Shown in pieces: positions 33,806-45,258 of a DNA stretch of 64,000 nt. The position numbers were made by a program, and so were the translations under genes. The stretch is from Flammula alnicola (taxonomy: Eukaryota; Basidiomycota; Agaricomycetes; Agaricales; Strophariaceae), in contig JADNRV010000024.1 of NCBI GenBank assembly GCA_015499995.1, forward strand, positions 248,001 through 312,000, in the 5' to 3' direction. Each line of letters begins with the position of its first letter. The first letter of the stretch is position 1. Under the pieces are notes generated by a model. It was not told the origin of the DNA. It was given only the letters and a program-made list of their open reading frames with translations, and ran no database searches.

Positions 33806-35310
33806 GGCTCATCATTATGTTTGGCAGTGATTTCAGCTTCCCATCATGCCTCCTCTTCTTCTTAGCATGCCGTCCACGTTGTAGTCGTCTCCGTCGCCCA
33901 TATCATCGAGCTTGCTTGTGAGACCCGAGTGTCCTTCTCACCGTCGTGCTGGTGGTCGGTTGATAAGGGACATTGCATCGACAGGAAGAATGGAAAGGGA
34001 CTTACCCTCAGATGCCTCTGGACGAGGTCGTGGATGTCGCAAGAACCCTACTCGTAGAGCTTGGGTGATTTAGCTATTACTAAAGCTAGTTCGAACATCC
34101 CTTGAGTTCGGGGCCAGCTCCTCTTCCTCAACTGCCGCCGCTCGCGGTCCTTGTGTATCAGCGGACAAGATGGGAGTAGCGCGAATGCCGACGTAGGTCG
34201 GAGATGCGTATTGGAGGTGGATGAGTCAATGTATGCGGTGTTAGGAACCGACAAGACCGACGAAATATGACTGCAGCTTCTTTGCGGGAACTGCTAGTTT
34301 GGATTCGGGTTCAAGTGCCTCAGAAAAGGCATTGGCAAGGAAAGTGGATGGCTAACGGCGGTGGTGGTGGGACGAAGGTGTGAAAGAGCCGCATGGCGGG
34401 ATCTCGCCGCGACCGTCTTATCCTCCTCCTTATCCACGAATACTCCAAACTTGGCACTGCCTTCTTCATCTCCATCGTCATCTCCATCGGACCAGCCCTC
34501 CTCATGCGCTGATTCGGCGCAGAGGCGCGCTTCTGCGGCGAGCTGCGCCCTCGAAGGAGAGTTCCCGAAATCGACCCCTCCATGGCTCGGCATTGGCTGC
34601 TGGTGCTGCTGTCATCTCCCAGTTCCATCTTGCTTCCTTTAATTGTGATTTTAAAATACGAGTTTCCAGATGTCAGAATGGTATAAATAGCACCCAAGTA
34701 AATGAATGCATACTGAGAGACTGGACCTGCACAGCAAGAGCGAGGAGGGAAAGGTTGGCGAATGAGATGAGAGGCGATGATGACGGTGATGATGACGTGG
34801 CGCTCTGGTTGTGATTGATGTTGAGGTAAGATTAGACTCGATCTTGGTGCGAGGAGGTACAACGAGCACATGTTTGGAGATCTGGTTGATCCTGGTGCTG
34901 CTGTGGTGGTCTGGGCTGGAGGTTCCATAGACATAGACGATTGATGGATTTGCGGGGGAGGCATCGGTGTCGATGTCTACATGTATTAGGTCCTTTCTTG
35001 GGGGTGTGGCCATCTGCGAAAGAAAGTAGATAGTTGGATTAGGCACCGTTCTTGAAAAAATGAGGAGGAAAAAAACACACCGCGATCATCATCATCGTCG
35101 ACGTCGACATCGAAAGGAATACCAGGCCCGATTTTCTTCGTCCTGCTCCGTTGCTGCTCTTCCTGTCATAATAGATGATGGGTACGGCGTCATCGGCCTA
35201 TCCGAGGGTATCAGAGCCATCGTACGCAGGAATGGGAGGGACATGTGGGTTGCTGTCCAATGAGAGGAAGGGATTGTATGTTGTACGCGGTGAGAGTTCT
35301 TCGACGGACG
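33806..35310. pseudogene. Unsplit copy of the duplicated host segment
   Basis: Matches 21283-21907 and then 26218-27150 in one continuous piece, showing the state of that locus without the MULE. Minus-strand frames (for example 34294-34593, acidic, SDGDDDGDEEGSAKFG) suggest a gene for an acidic low-complexity protein, but exons are broken by stops. Family unknown. Confidence 0.6.
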
Positions 35311-35745
35311 ACTAAAGGGCACTGCTTGCACTCTCCACCACCGTCGATGGCAGCTGCTTGTCCTACAATGCTTCCTGTCCGACGTCGTCCCCAGTGACGG
35401 CGAAGTGCATGGTAGTGCCATCAAGCTCTGACGAACGCAAGAATGGCGCCCTTGACAGAATTCTCCTGCAATACTTGGAGATGGGCAAGTATACATACCC
35501 TGGGAGTCAATTGAAAGTTGAACGTGTAGACTGTGCTAAGATGATCAGTTAGCACAGCGACAATCTTCCCGACTTGTAAGCCTTATCTTGATCTTATCCC
35601 TGTTTCTTCTCGTTATTATTTCTCATCCTGTGGCTGTCCTCCCGCCAACCCAACGTCCGCAAGCCTCCGTGTGCTAAGAGACTTCCTTGTCTAGTCTTTC
35701 CATAAGATCACTTCCTTTAGTTTCGGAGTTGCTACTGACGCATTT
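35311..35745. other. No confident gene
   Basis: A plus-strand frame of about 60 codons (about 35330-35552, TVDGSCLSYNASCPTSSPVT) looks exon-like but has no partner exons or known domain. Confidence 0.35.
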
Positions 35746-36283
35746 TAGTCTCATACCAGTCTCTCTTAACGATCCATTTTGGGATATCTCGCAAGAGAGT
35801 CTGGGACACAACCAACCAGATAACCGGGACCTTCTCTTACAACTTTCGACGGTTTATTGCCTACCCCACCTCGTTTTTGAATAATTTTTTTTGCTGGTAA
35901 TTTATATGATGTTCGTGAAAGGCTACCTCGCCCTTTACAATTTCAAATCCATTGTACATTCGTTCGTAAATGCCCTCAATCTAAAGACGCTTTTTGGCAG
36001 TGGCTGTGCCATCAGCCTTTACCCTAATATCTCTCGATATCTTTTGCACCTCCCCAAGCCTTCAGGAAACCTATTTGAGTATCTAGGATTATTTAAGAGC
36101 TCTAACAGAGAATGCTATGAAATTTCAGTGATGAAATTCGGTCAACTTCCAATGAAAAACGGTGGAAGACCCACTACCAGCCAAATTTGTAAGTGAATGT
36201 CCCGGTTATCTGGTTGGAAGTGTCCCAGACTCTCTTGACAGGCCCGCCAAATTGGGACTGTTAAGAGAGCTGGTCCGAGACTA
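35746..36283. mobile_element. Inverted-repeat (MITE-like) element, about 540 bp
   Basis: The two ends, TAGTCTC..ACCAG (35746) and CTGGTCCGAGACTA (ending 36283), open imperfect inverted repeats of about 140 bp. These share AGAGAGTCTGGGACAC and CCAACCAGATAACCGGGAC. The TA at both tips may be the target duplication of a mariner-type element. No coding content. Confidence 0.65.
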
Positions 36284-37222
36284 GACGCATTTCGACTCTC
36301 GAGACGATCCCTTTTTGTATCAATAGCGTAAGAGCATCCAAATGAGTAACCGGTCGCCATCTGATTTTCATCTGTCAAACTAGACGCTCAACTGGATGCA
36401 GCATCGCCGAGGGGAGAGACGATCAGTCTTATTCGATCCCATCAGGAAGCCCTCAGCCCCGTTTACAGGCCTGGAGAAGAAGATATCCGTTAATTTTCCC
36501 GTCACACTCGAAGAAAAGGAATTGGGTTGCCCTAAAGACCCCCTCCGTCGCAGTCCGCTCTCCTCTTCCTGAATGAGGTATTTATATCCGGCCCGCCAAC
36601 TGCATTCCCACGATACATACCTCACATCTCGACAAGCATCTCGATAGTCCATGAGCGATGTCGGCGCGCCGGTTAAGCGCCATAGATCATTTGACCAACT
36701 GGGACCTTCGAGACCCCCAAAAATCCTGTCGAATGTGGTGCATCTACTGATATAAATAAGGCTTGGATCGGAAGGCACTGCTCATTGGTACTTATGATTA
36801 GTCCTACTTCTCGTAGTCTAAACCTTTCGGAATTAGTCTGTATGTACCCAGTGATATTTCGTCGATAATAGCACTGAGTATTTATGTGAGTTGCTAGCTA
36901 GAAAACCTGTATATGCAATGTAGTCAAAATGTAGTCTTCAAAAAGACACCTAATAGCACTCGTTGAGCCCTCAGGCCTCATTTCCAGCAGTCGGGTAATC
37001 TGAAAAGAATGTTATCAAGTGGTAAAAGTCGGATTGAAAGGGAAATCGTGATTGTAAGAAGAGAAATTTCGAGGGTCGAAGTTGATACTAGATAGGTAAG
37101 AAACCAAGCGATATGAGGGCCGAGGCGATGTCGATGTCGATGTCGAAAACGAGAACAATGAAGAATGATGCAATACAATACAACGTGAAACGGCGGGGGC
37201 GCATAAATTCCTCCTGATATTA
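36284..37222. other. No gene recognised
   Basis: A minus-strand frame of 132 codons (36380-36778) has no recognisable domain. A GATGTC microsatellite lies near 37125-37150. Confidence 0.4.
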
Positions 37223-37817
37223 TGGTGCCCCAGGCCTAGTCACCGCCTATTTGGACAGTGGCCAAATTGGTGGCCAAAATTTTTTTTTTTTTCAAGATGC
37301 TCAATTGTGACAAGAAACATCAAAATATGTACTTTGTGCACCAAAAGTGCTCCAGAATCACATCTTCCGGTGCCCTGAAGCAGTTAGACCATAGTTAGTG
37401 TACTCAGATTAGATTAGATTTGATTACAGACTACGTGGTCAGGTAGATGGAGGCTAATCAGAGTGACTTGGGGGCTAAAGATGCACAATTTGAAGTTCAG
37501 ATATGCAATCCTAGACGGTACAAATTGTGCAGGCATGTGCGAGAGATGGTTGGTGGTCGGCTTGATCAGTAGATAACAGCTAGATAACACGTTATCTAAT
37601 CTATTATTACCATATTTGGATGTAAGATCTTATCAGGCCAAATTCAGGATAATCAAAATTTATAACTCGCTCAGTTTTGATCCAATCGACAAATCGTTTG
37701 GCGGTTTGATAGATAATTGTAAAAGGAGCATTTTTACCAAGTAGCTAAGAAATTGGGGAAATTCCGGACCCTGAATAAAATTTGTCCAAATAGGCGGTGA
37801 CTAGGCCTGGGGCACCA
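37223..37817. mobile_element. TA-flanked MITE with perfect 35-bp terminal inverted repeats
   Basis: Both ends begin TGGTGCCCCAGGCCTAGTCA and are identical for 35 bp before diverging. TA stands outside each end (37221-37222 and 37818-37819). The size of 595 bp, absence of a gene and the TA target point to a non-autonomous Tc1/mariner-type element. Perfect ends suggest a recent insertion. Confidence 0.85.
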
Positions 37818-37862
37818 TAGCTGAAGAAACTCGTAGCTAGTACAGGATTTTACTACTATACA

Positions 37863-40800
37863 CAAGGGGGTGCGCGAAACAAAAAAAAGACCTAGGGTCG
37901 AATTATTTTTTTCGCCCACTTTCCGTGGACTAACTAACTACGTAATCAGGCACATATCCCGATATGGTAATATGACATCACCGGCGCGTGCGTTTCCCCC
38001 CTCTGCCACCTCCAGATCCTTCGCACGTCTCGCAAACCCATTTCTGTGGGATTTGCTCGAGGTTAATACATTCTAGATGATACTACATATGTATTAGCAC
38101 AATATTATGATGAAAACTGATTTTTTGACCGTGAAATAGAGACATACCCATCGTGTTTCACACCCCTTCGCTTTACATTCAATCACACCATCATCGCTGG
38201 GTCCCAAGACTTTCCCGCATAGACACCCATTCAACGCGTCTGTTACTTTCTTTGTTGGAATCGCCTTTCGCTTTGACCGTCCGTATTCCTTGAGTTCCGT
38301 GCCATTGATGCTCATATTAATTTGGTTTGCTTCTAGGTTTGTTGACTCGGACGTCATTTCAACTACAACTGGAGGGTTTTCGTGAACTTGTAACGGTGTT
38401 TCCTTGTCAATCTGATTATTTAAGTGAGTATTTAGTCCAAGATTAACAACAAAACTCACGCTGTCGTTTGAGAAAGGATGCATGTCGGCTTCGGCTGCTT
38501 GAGTAGCTATCTCCGCGGAATTTCGCATGGAAGTGACAGCGCTGACAGAAGCGTTACTGCCGCCTTCATCGGGTCTCACGAATTCTTTCGACCCTCCACC
38601 GTCATCTTCGTCAATGACCTCGTTACTCTCTTTGTGGTTCAACGATGAAGGATCGCCATTGTGCGCCCACCGCAAAAGCTCCCGCCGCCTTTCACGGCGC
38701 TCCGAATCGCTGGAGTTGGAGCTGCTCATGCTCTCATCCGAGTCACTGTCGCTACCTGGAGTTTCTGGTACCGTGGGCGTGACAATACTGCTGTCAATGC
38801 AGGTAAGTAATCTGAACTTAACAGCATATTACGATTTAAATACCTTCCAGGAATTTGGGCTCGATGATCTTCTGATATAACCAAAGGTAGGTGCTTCTTC
38901 TTGGTGCGCTTAACCATTTTATTTCTTCGTTTAATCCAAATCTTTTGCATTTGATCAAGCTCGAAGTTTGAGAGCGTCCAAAGATGCGCATACTTGGATG
39001 CCAGCTGTGCGCCATGCTTGTCACGGAAATGTGCCTTGAAAAAGTATCGCCATATCGCAGGCTCTTCTTTGGGGCAGATAGGACACTGGATGGGGACATT
39101 GGAGCATGGCGAGGATGGCGAGGATTCAGCTGCAACACGGTACAAATATTTCATCTTCATGAGACATCCTTTTGATGATCTGTCGTCAATCTTCAAGGTT
39201 GCATGTGCACCCTTTCCTTTCTTCAAAAAGAATTGACAAAGCGGTGATGGTCGAAGACATAAACCGCATACAGGCCAAGACTGGCTGATCGTTGAATCGA
39301 AGAGAATATGAGCGCCAATGTGCTCGAGAACGCACTGGCCTTGCGACAGATCAAGGTCAACAGTCGGCAAACATTTTGGGCAGTGCGAAATGGCGCTCTC
39401 AGCCAGTTCTGCGCTGTCGTCGCACAGAAAACAGGCACGACCTACAGTATGTGATGCCTCATTCAACATTCATTCATGCCTATTTAAGCAAAAGACTCAC
39501 CAGATGCTTCAAGATACGGAAAATCCCTGGTCGGCCCAAACTTCGGTATGCTTTTGAGCTGCGAAACGGTCAGCTCTTGAGTAAGACTCGCTGCTAGAGC
39601 AACAAGGACGCTGCTTTCGAACAGATACCATGGAACGTCGGTGTGTGAAGAGGACAGTGTGGGGTTTACGGGGCCGATGAGTGCTCCTGGGACAGTGAAG
39701 GACCTTTCTGGCATTCGGTACGTTCTCCAGTCATGCTTGAGTTCGGGATCATCATCCGTAATTGCAGGTCGCAAGCCAAGCATCTGATATGAAACAGAAA
39801 CGGTACGTTCTGCAAGCATATCAAAGCCAACATAATCAACTGATTGTCCATCGATTTTCAGGCTGTTAACCTCGCCAATACACAGCCAGAGTTTCGATTC
39901 GGAAGAGAGGACAGTTGTGACGGGGTCGGAAATAACAAGCATCTGGGCTTCGTCCATTGCAGGTGGTGACGATGCTCGGGGCTCGTGTGCACTTGTAGCT
40001 TTGTTCTGAACATAGCGTTCGACTGCTTGTACGCGTCGCAGACGGTCAGTTGAGCTTGCTGTTACTCTATACTTGCTGAATCGAGAGAGGGCCCGTGATT
40101 TAGATATGAAGCTACTGCCAATGAGCACTTTGCTTTCGACAAGAACTCGAGTCTGCGGTGCATCAGCAGCAATAGCATCCCCCGCCGCTAGCTCTCCAAG
40201 AGCGTCTTCAACCTCAATTCGAGTTTCTGTAGCGGTGGTGCTCATAGTGGCGTTGGATGGGGTGTTGGTGGACGATTCGGGAGCCGGAAATTCGAGACTT
40301 TCATCAATATCATCTTCGGCGAGCGGAACATCAAAGAGAAGTACCCCCAACGGCGACAGCATGTCAACGTTGGGTGTATTTTCGAGCTTGTGGAGGATAG
40401 GAATAATGAATGAGCAATCTTTTTCAACAAGTTGTCGGCCTCGCTTCCACGATGTTTGAAGTGAAAGATCTTTGAGTTTGACGTTGCCTCTCCACGAAGC
40501 CGGTTTGATATGATCTGAGCGATCGTGAAGTTCCTTTGACTCGCGTGAAAGCACAGGTAACTTGAGTCAACGGGGAGCACGATCCCAATGAGGATACTTG
40601 GCGAGGATGTTGGATATCTCGGTTGTTCCAGCGAGACGGCTGGCAAGTTGTAAAATGTCAAGATTGGCATCGTTGCCGACCATAGTTCGAAGAATCCCAA
40701 ATAATTCTTCAAGTTGGTCGGTTCCTAAAAGAATAATAAACATCTCTCCATCTGGATTGTCAACCTTTGCTTTTGCTGTGCAGAATATGGCATTCTTGAT

Positions 40801-43800
40801 CATAATCATGAGGTCGATATATAGGTTTGTTGGGATAAAATCCTTTCCTTCTTGGCTATAGAGAGCCATTGCGAGATGGGCGGCAGCGCTCAGGTGTTCG
40901 ATTTGTTCCGAGAGCGAAAGGTCGACACAAAGATAGGGAAAGACCATATGATATAGAAACTTTCCTAATATCCACAATGCTTCGGTGGCGGCCAAAAATC
41001 CAGGATTTGAGCTTGTGGATATGCGAGGCAAAGTCCAAATATCTTTGAGCATATCAAAAGCCATTTTAACGTCCTGCTGGTCATCGGGGTTGAATAGCGA
41101 TCTGATATGGTCTGCAGATAATCCACACGACCTGAAATGATCTCGTAAAATATCTGGGGTGATTCGAAATCCATTAATCACAACTCCTCGGAGCCGGAGA
41201 AGGAGATTTCGAAATCGTTTGAACACATGCTTCCAGTCTTTGTCGCAGGTTAGGTCGTCATCGCCAACATGGAGGTTCAGAAATACAAGACAAGCGAGAT
41301 AGACATAGAGTGGTGATTCCATGGATAATTGGCGTTTGAAGGTATGAAGAATAAAGGCAGAGCCTCGTCGTGTTTCACCATCAGACGCAAGTGATACAAC
41401 ACGGAGTTTCGTTTTCTCTTGCGTAGAATTCACAGCTGAGAGTACTGTTTGTATAATTTCTGCATGTTCCTCTCCAGTTTCACGTTTGCAATCACCAGAG
41501 ATTAAAACAGGACGGCCTGGATAGATGCGATGGTCTCGAGAGAGGATGCCCAACGCTGCGACTGTAGCCTAAAAATAGATTCATCGTCATCTCGGAAGCA
41601 AATAAAACCAAATTCAATCTTGACTCACCTCTGCGGCGCAATGAACTTCTCCATCGTCGATGGCTCGAAAGAGCTCTACCATATCATCCTCGTTAATGAA
41701 CTCTAGAGATGTCTTGTGTGCATGTTGCCGGCAAATCCCCAAGAAAAAATTGGTGAGTTGGTCCCATCAGATTCGCTTTTCCGTTGCTAGTTCGTCGAAC
41801 ATGAGGACAACATGCAGGAATTTTGCAAGCCCCAGCCGTCCATGTATGACTTCAAGAATGCTCTGAAGAATGGACTCGACGTTCTTCCGAACTTCCTCCT
41901 TGGTTGGTTTGCCTGGGGAAGGCACGATAGGTGGGATGGTTGAGCGGCTCCTCAGGTATGAGACACTTGGTGCATGCTGTGAACGATGGTTGATTTCGGC
42001 AACGCGGTTTCCAGATAGCCTCCAAATCAAGATTGCCCGCATATCCTCCTCCTCCGTGAAGCTCTTTGGACGATAAAAACCTTGTGCAGCAGCCATGACC
42101 GAAGCAAGAAGACCGCGCGCACCCTTCTTTTGACGGAGACCAATGCTTATCACTCGATCCACACGGTGTACGTCGCCACTCGAAATCGCCATAAGCAATC
42201 GTTTTTGCTCAGAGAGTGCAGCAGCTTTTCCAAGGAGCTTCTTCGCCTGGTTCAAGCCCCGAAGACGGTAGAACTCAATCTGTCTGTTCTTTTGTCGGAT
42301 TTTCTCGTGGAGCTCGTTGAAGCCATACCATGGGAGTGATGAGTTGCCGTGAACCCCTTCCTCAAGTCGTTTGAGTATCCCTTCGAGTGTGCCATTCCTT
42401 GAAAGCTGCTGACATGGTTGACAAGACTTGTCGTTCGTTGAAAATCCAGTGCAACTGGTTGAAACCACAGACATCGTCCCATTCTTCGTCTTCACCTCCC
42501 AGGGAAGCACCAAAGTATCATGCAGGGCGAAAGGATAGTGTGAATATGGTGTTTTTTGGCCAGGAAACACAAGTGCATATCCGTTGCATGCCGGCGCTGA
42601 CCTCTTCGCTCCTTTTACAGTGTCCTCGTACTCGAATGCATCAACATCAATGGCTTCGACTTCGTCACAAGTTGTTGGATTTGGTTCAGGTGCTAGCGAG
42701 CTCGTAGGAGGTTCAGATAGTTGGAAGATCGCCTCTGCTCCGTGTTCCGAAACTGGTATAGGACATCGATCCAAAGATCTGTTGTCAGATTTCGTGGTAA
42801 GCCAAAATATCTTTGCATTGGATTGATCTTCACTCACCATTTCTCAAGTTCCTTCATCAGGTGTGATAGCTTTCCTTCAAATAGAGCTTCGCTTCCTCCT
42901 CGCTTGATGACAAAGTAGCGTATGAAGTTCATCAGCCCATCCAATCCCTTTCTCCCTCGCCGGATAATGGTATCCATATCTCCCTCTGTTCCCCAGCCCA
43001 AAGCCGACTTCAAACACTGATTGAGTACTGTCTCCCACAGTTCATCTGCATTCAAACTCGGGTCATCAAAGTCTTCAGGATTTCCTTCAAAAATCGCAAG
43101 ATCGTCGTAGTCGGATGCCTCGGCAACTGTATCAGGTAAGCTTCTGATTAGATGTTGCAGTGTTTCGAGGAAGTCTCGGACAACTGGCGCGCCTGAAACT
43201 GGTGACAAAGATACAGGGTGGCTTTCAATAGACGAAGCTGATTCGATTTTATTGCTGGTTTCGGGAATCGGCAGGGGCGTTGATGGTGCAACGGTGGAGG
43301 GGATGAGTGTTTTTTTGGCTGCTCCAGGGCGAAAGAAGTCCAGCAGTGAGCTGTTCAACTTTTTTGTGCCCTTATCTCGGGTTTCTTTGATTTTCTGGCA
43401 TTTCTTTGTGCCTATATGCCGTTTTGTTAGATTAGAAATGCCAACAAGGCCCAAGGGGACATCGTTTCCACACTCAGGACAGACGGCATATGGGCCGTTG
43501 TCACCCTAGTAGAATATTAGACTCGATTCCTGACTTGTAGATATGTACAAATTATCGTACCTGCAGGATTGGAATGTCCACCATGTACACAGACTTGGGG
43601 TTGAAGCTATCGACTGTGGAGAGCAACAAGGAGCACCTGCAAATTGCAATGCTTTCCTCGATCACATCCGCTTTCTGGTTATCTTTTGCTCATATATTCA
43701 TCTGATAGCTGCAAGATACCTTCCTTTCATTGGTATTGGTGCTTTGTATATTATGCTACATTATTTACAACATTAGATGCTTTAAACTGAGAGCAGAAGC

Positions 43801-44142
43801 AGTGTAGAATTAGCAAATGTCGAATAAAGATGAGAGTAGATTGAAAAAGGTCTGACACTTTCAGTTTATGGAAATTGCGAGCGTTCGGCTACAGACAGAC
43901 TGGATTAGTCATCCGTTAACTGCCACAAACTAATGGTTCTTCATCTATTCTCATTCTACATGCACTAATAGCCTATTTTAGTGAAGCTATGAGTTGCAGA
44001 GAGGCAATAAAATACCTTTATATTGCTCAAAATCACAAATTTTAGGGCACTTGTAGAGGGGTCCAAAAATTTTTTTGGGCGGCCTATGGCCGGACTAACT
44101 AACCCACCCCCGGTCCGGCATTCTGATTCCAACACCCCCTTG
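37863..44142 (-). mobile_element. 6.28 kb DNA transposon, P-superfamily-like
   Basis: Ends CAAGGGGGTG (37863-37872) and its exact complement (44133-44142) are flanked by identical 8-bp duplications ACTATACA (37855-37862 and 44143-44150). A subterminal GGACTAACTAAC occurs inside each end (37927-37938 and 44092-44103) in the same orientation. One eight-exon gene fills it. An 8-bp duplication with CA-starting termini occurs in the P, hAT and Zisupton groups; the protein favours P (inference). Confidence 0.85.
37978..43584 (-). pseudogene. Giant transposase-like protein: zinc finger, DxxE core, PHD finger; three TGA codons
   Basis: Exons in transcript order: 43584-43561, 43505-42838, 42778-41629, 41568-39501, 39441-38844, 38790-38460, 38411-38148, 38082-37978. 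All junction phases agree, giving 1735 codons. Residues about 17-45 form a finger (CPECGN...HIGTKKC). A core at about 615-950 has SGDCKRETGEEH (D640), VVSLASDGETRRG (D677) and GTDQLEELFGILRTMVG (D898, E901). The last motif resembles the DxxE of P-element/THAP9 transposases. Later come Cys pairs (CFLCDDS, CPKC, CGLC, CPICPK), an acidic Ser stretch and a PHD finger (about 1676-1725: CLCGK, C..KGC, WYHLEC, WVCETC). Stops: codon 231 (TG|A across a splice), codon 568 and codon 948, each explained by CGA to TGA. The family is one I recall as multicopy and uncharacterised in Agaricomycetes; transposase function is inferred. Confidence 0.7.
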
Positions 44143-44150
44143 ACTATACA

Positions 44151-45258
44151 CATTCCGCTACAAATTTTCCTTTTCAAAGAACAAACTTGAATAAAAATGA
44201 AGAAATAGGTGAATCAGCAGAGATATGAAAGGTAGAACGTCGAAAAAGCGAGAGCTGCCGTTGAAAGAAATGGTAAGCAAGGAAAACATACTATAAGTAT
44301 CAGCACTGAAGTGCGCTTGTAGCCAAGAAAGTGATTGGCGCCATCGAGAAAGGAATGTATATCGGACTAGCTGCTCATGGTAATCTCGAGGTCGTAGGCT
44401 TGATGCTTTTGAATTGAACGTCGTGCCGTAGGCAAGTTGAAATGGACCGATTCCATGCATAAGCAGAGCACAAGCTCTACGTTGGCTTTACATCACCTCC
44501 TCGGAACTGCATTTCTGTCACGAAAAGTTATGTTTAAATTATAGTACTTTACAGTATCTATCCTTCTATCTATTGTTCTAAGTCACCGAATTTCCATGAC
44601 ACCTTGCTCAAGTTAGCACACACTTTACACAGGGAGATTTACTCTCATATTATTTTTGCCATCCAATACAACATGCTTTGCATACACCATGTAGCATGCA
44701 TACTAATTAGTAATAATGGGACTGAGGATGGTGCGGGAGGTTACTAGTAGGATATATGTAGGAGTCGCACTGGCACCGAATTTGGCAAGCGCGCCGCCAC
44801 CAATCGGCGCCCATATGCAACATGCCGTTCATGCCGTCCAATTTCGTTGGGTGAGGAGCCGGAGCATGGTGATCATGCATGACAGCCATGGCAGTACTTA
44901 AATCGAAGTATTATTCAATCCGGAGGTGGTTTATTGTGAGGGGGATTCGGTCTGTGACTAGTGGCTACTTCCGCTCTTCCCTGTCGTTCATTTGATGGGA
45001 TCGAATAAGACTGATCGTCAGTGGCCTCTAGCATCGCCTTATTGTCTCATTTGATTGTCCGCCATGTCAACCACATAAAGATAAGTGAAGGCGGTGAAAA
45101 GGCGGTGAAATTTAAATAACACGCCTCGCGTCGGGAAAACCCAAATCCCTTGTAAGGCATTTGAAATTTCAGAAATTTCCGACACGAGGTTTCCATGCTG
45201 TGGTACTTAAGCTTAAACTTTCAGGCCTCAATGTGAGTGGGCCCCCACCTTAGCTGAA
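44151..45258. other. Intergenic, no gene seen
   Basis: Short frames only. The last 200 bp before 45259 form the leader of the next gene. Confidence 0.5.

Noticed and set aside
37125..37150. GATGTC microsatellite as a coding repeat
   Set aside because: Four to five copies only, in a stretch without an exon framework.
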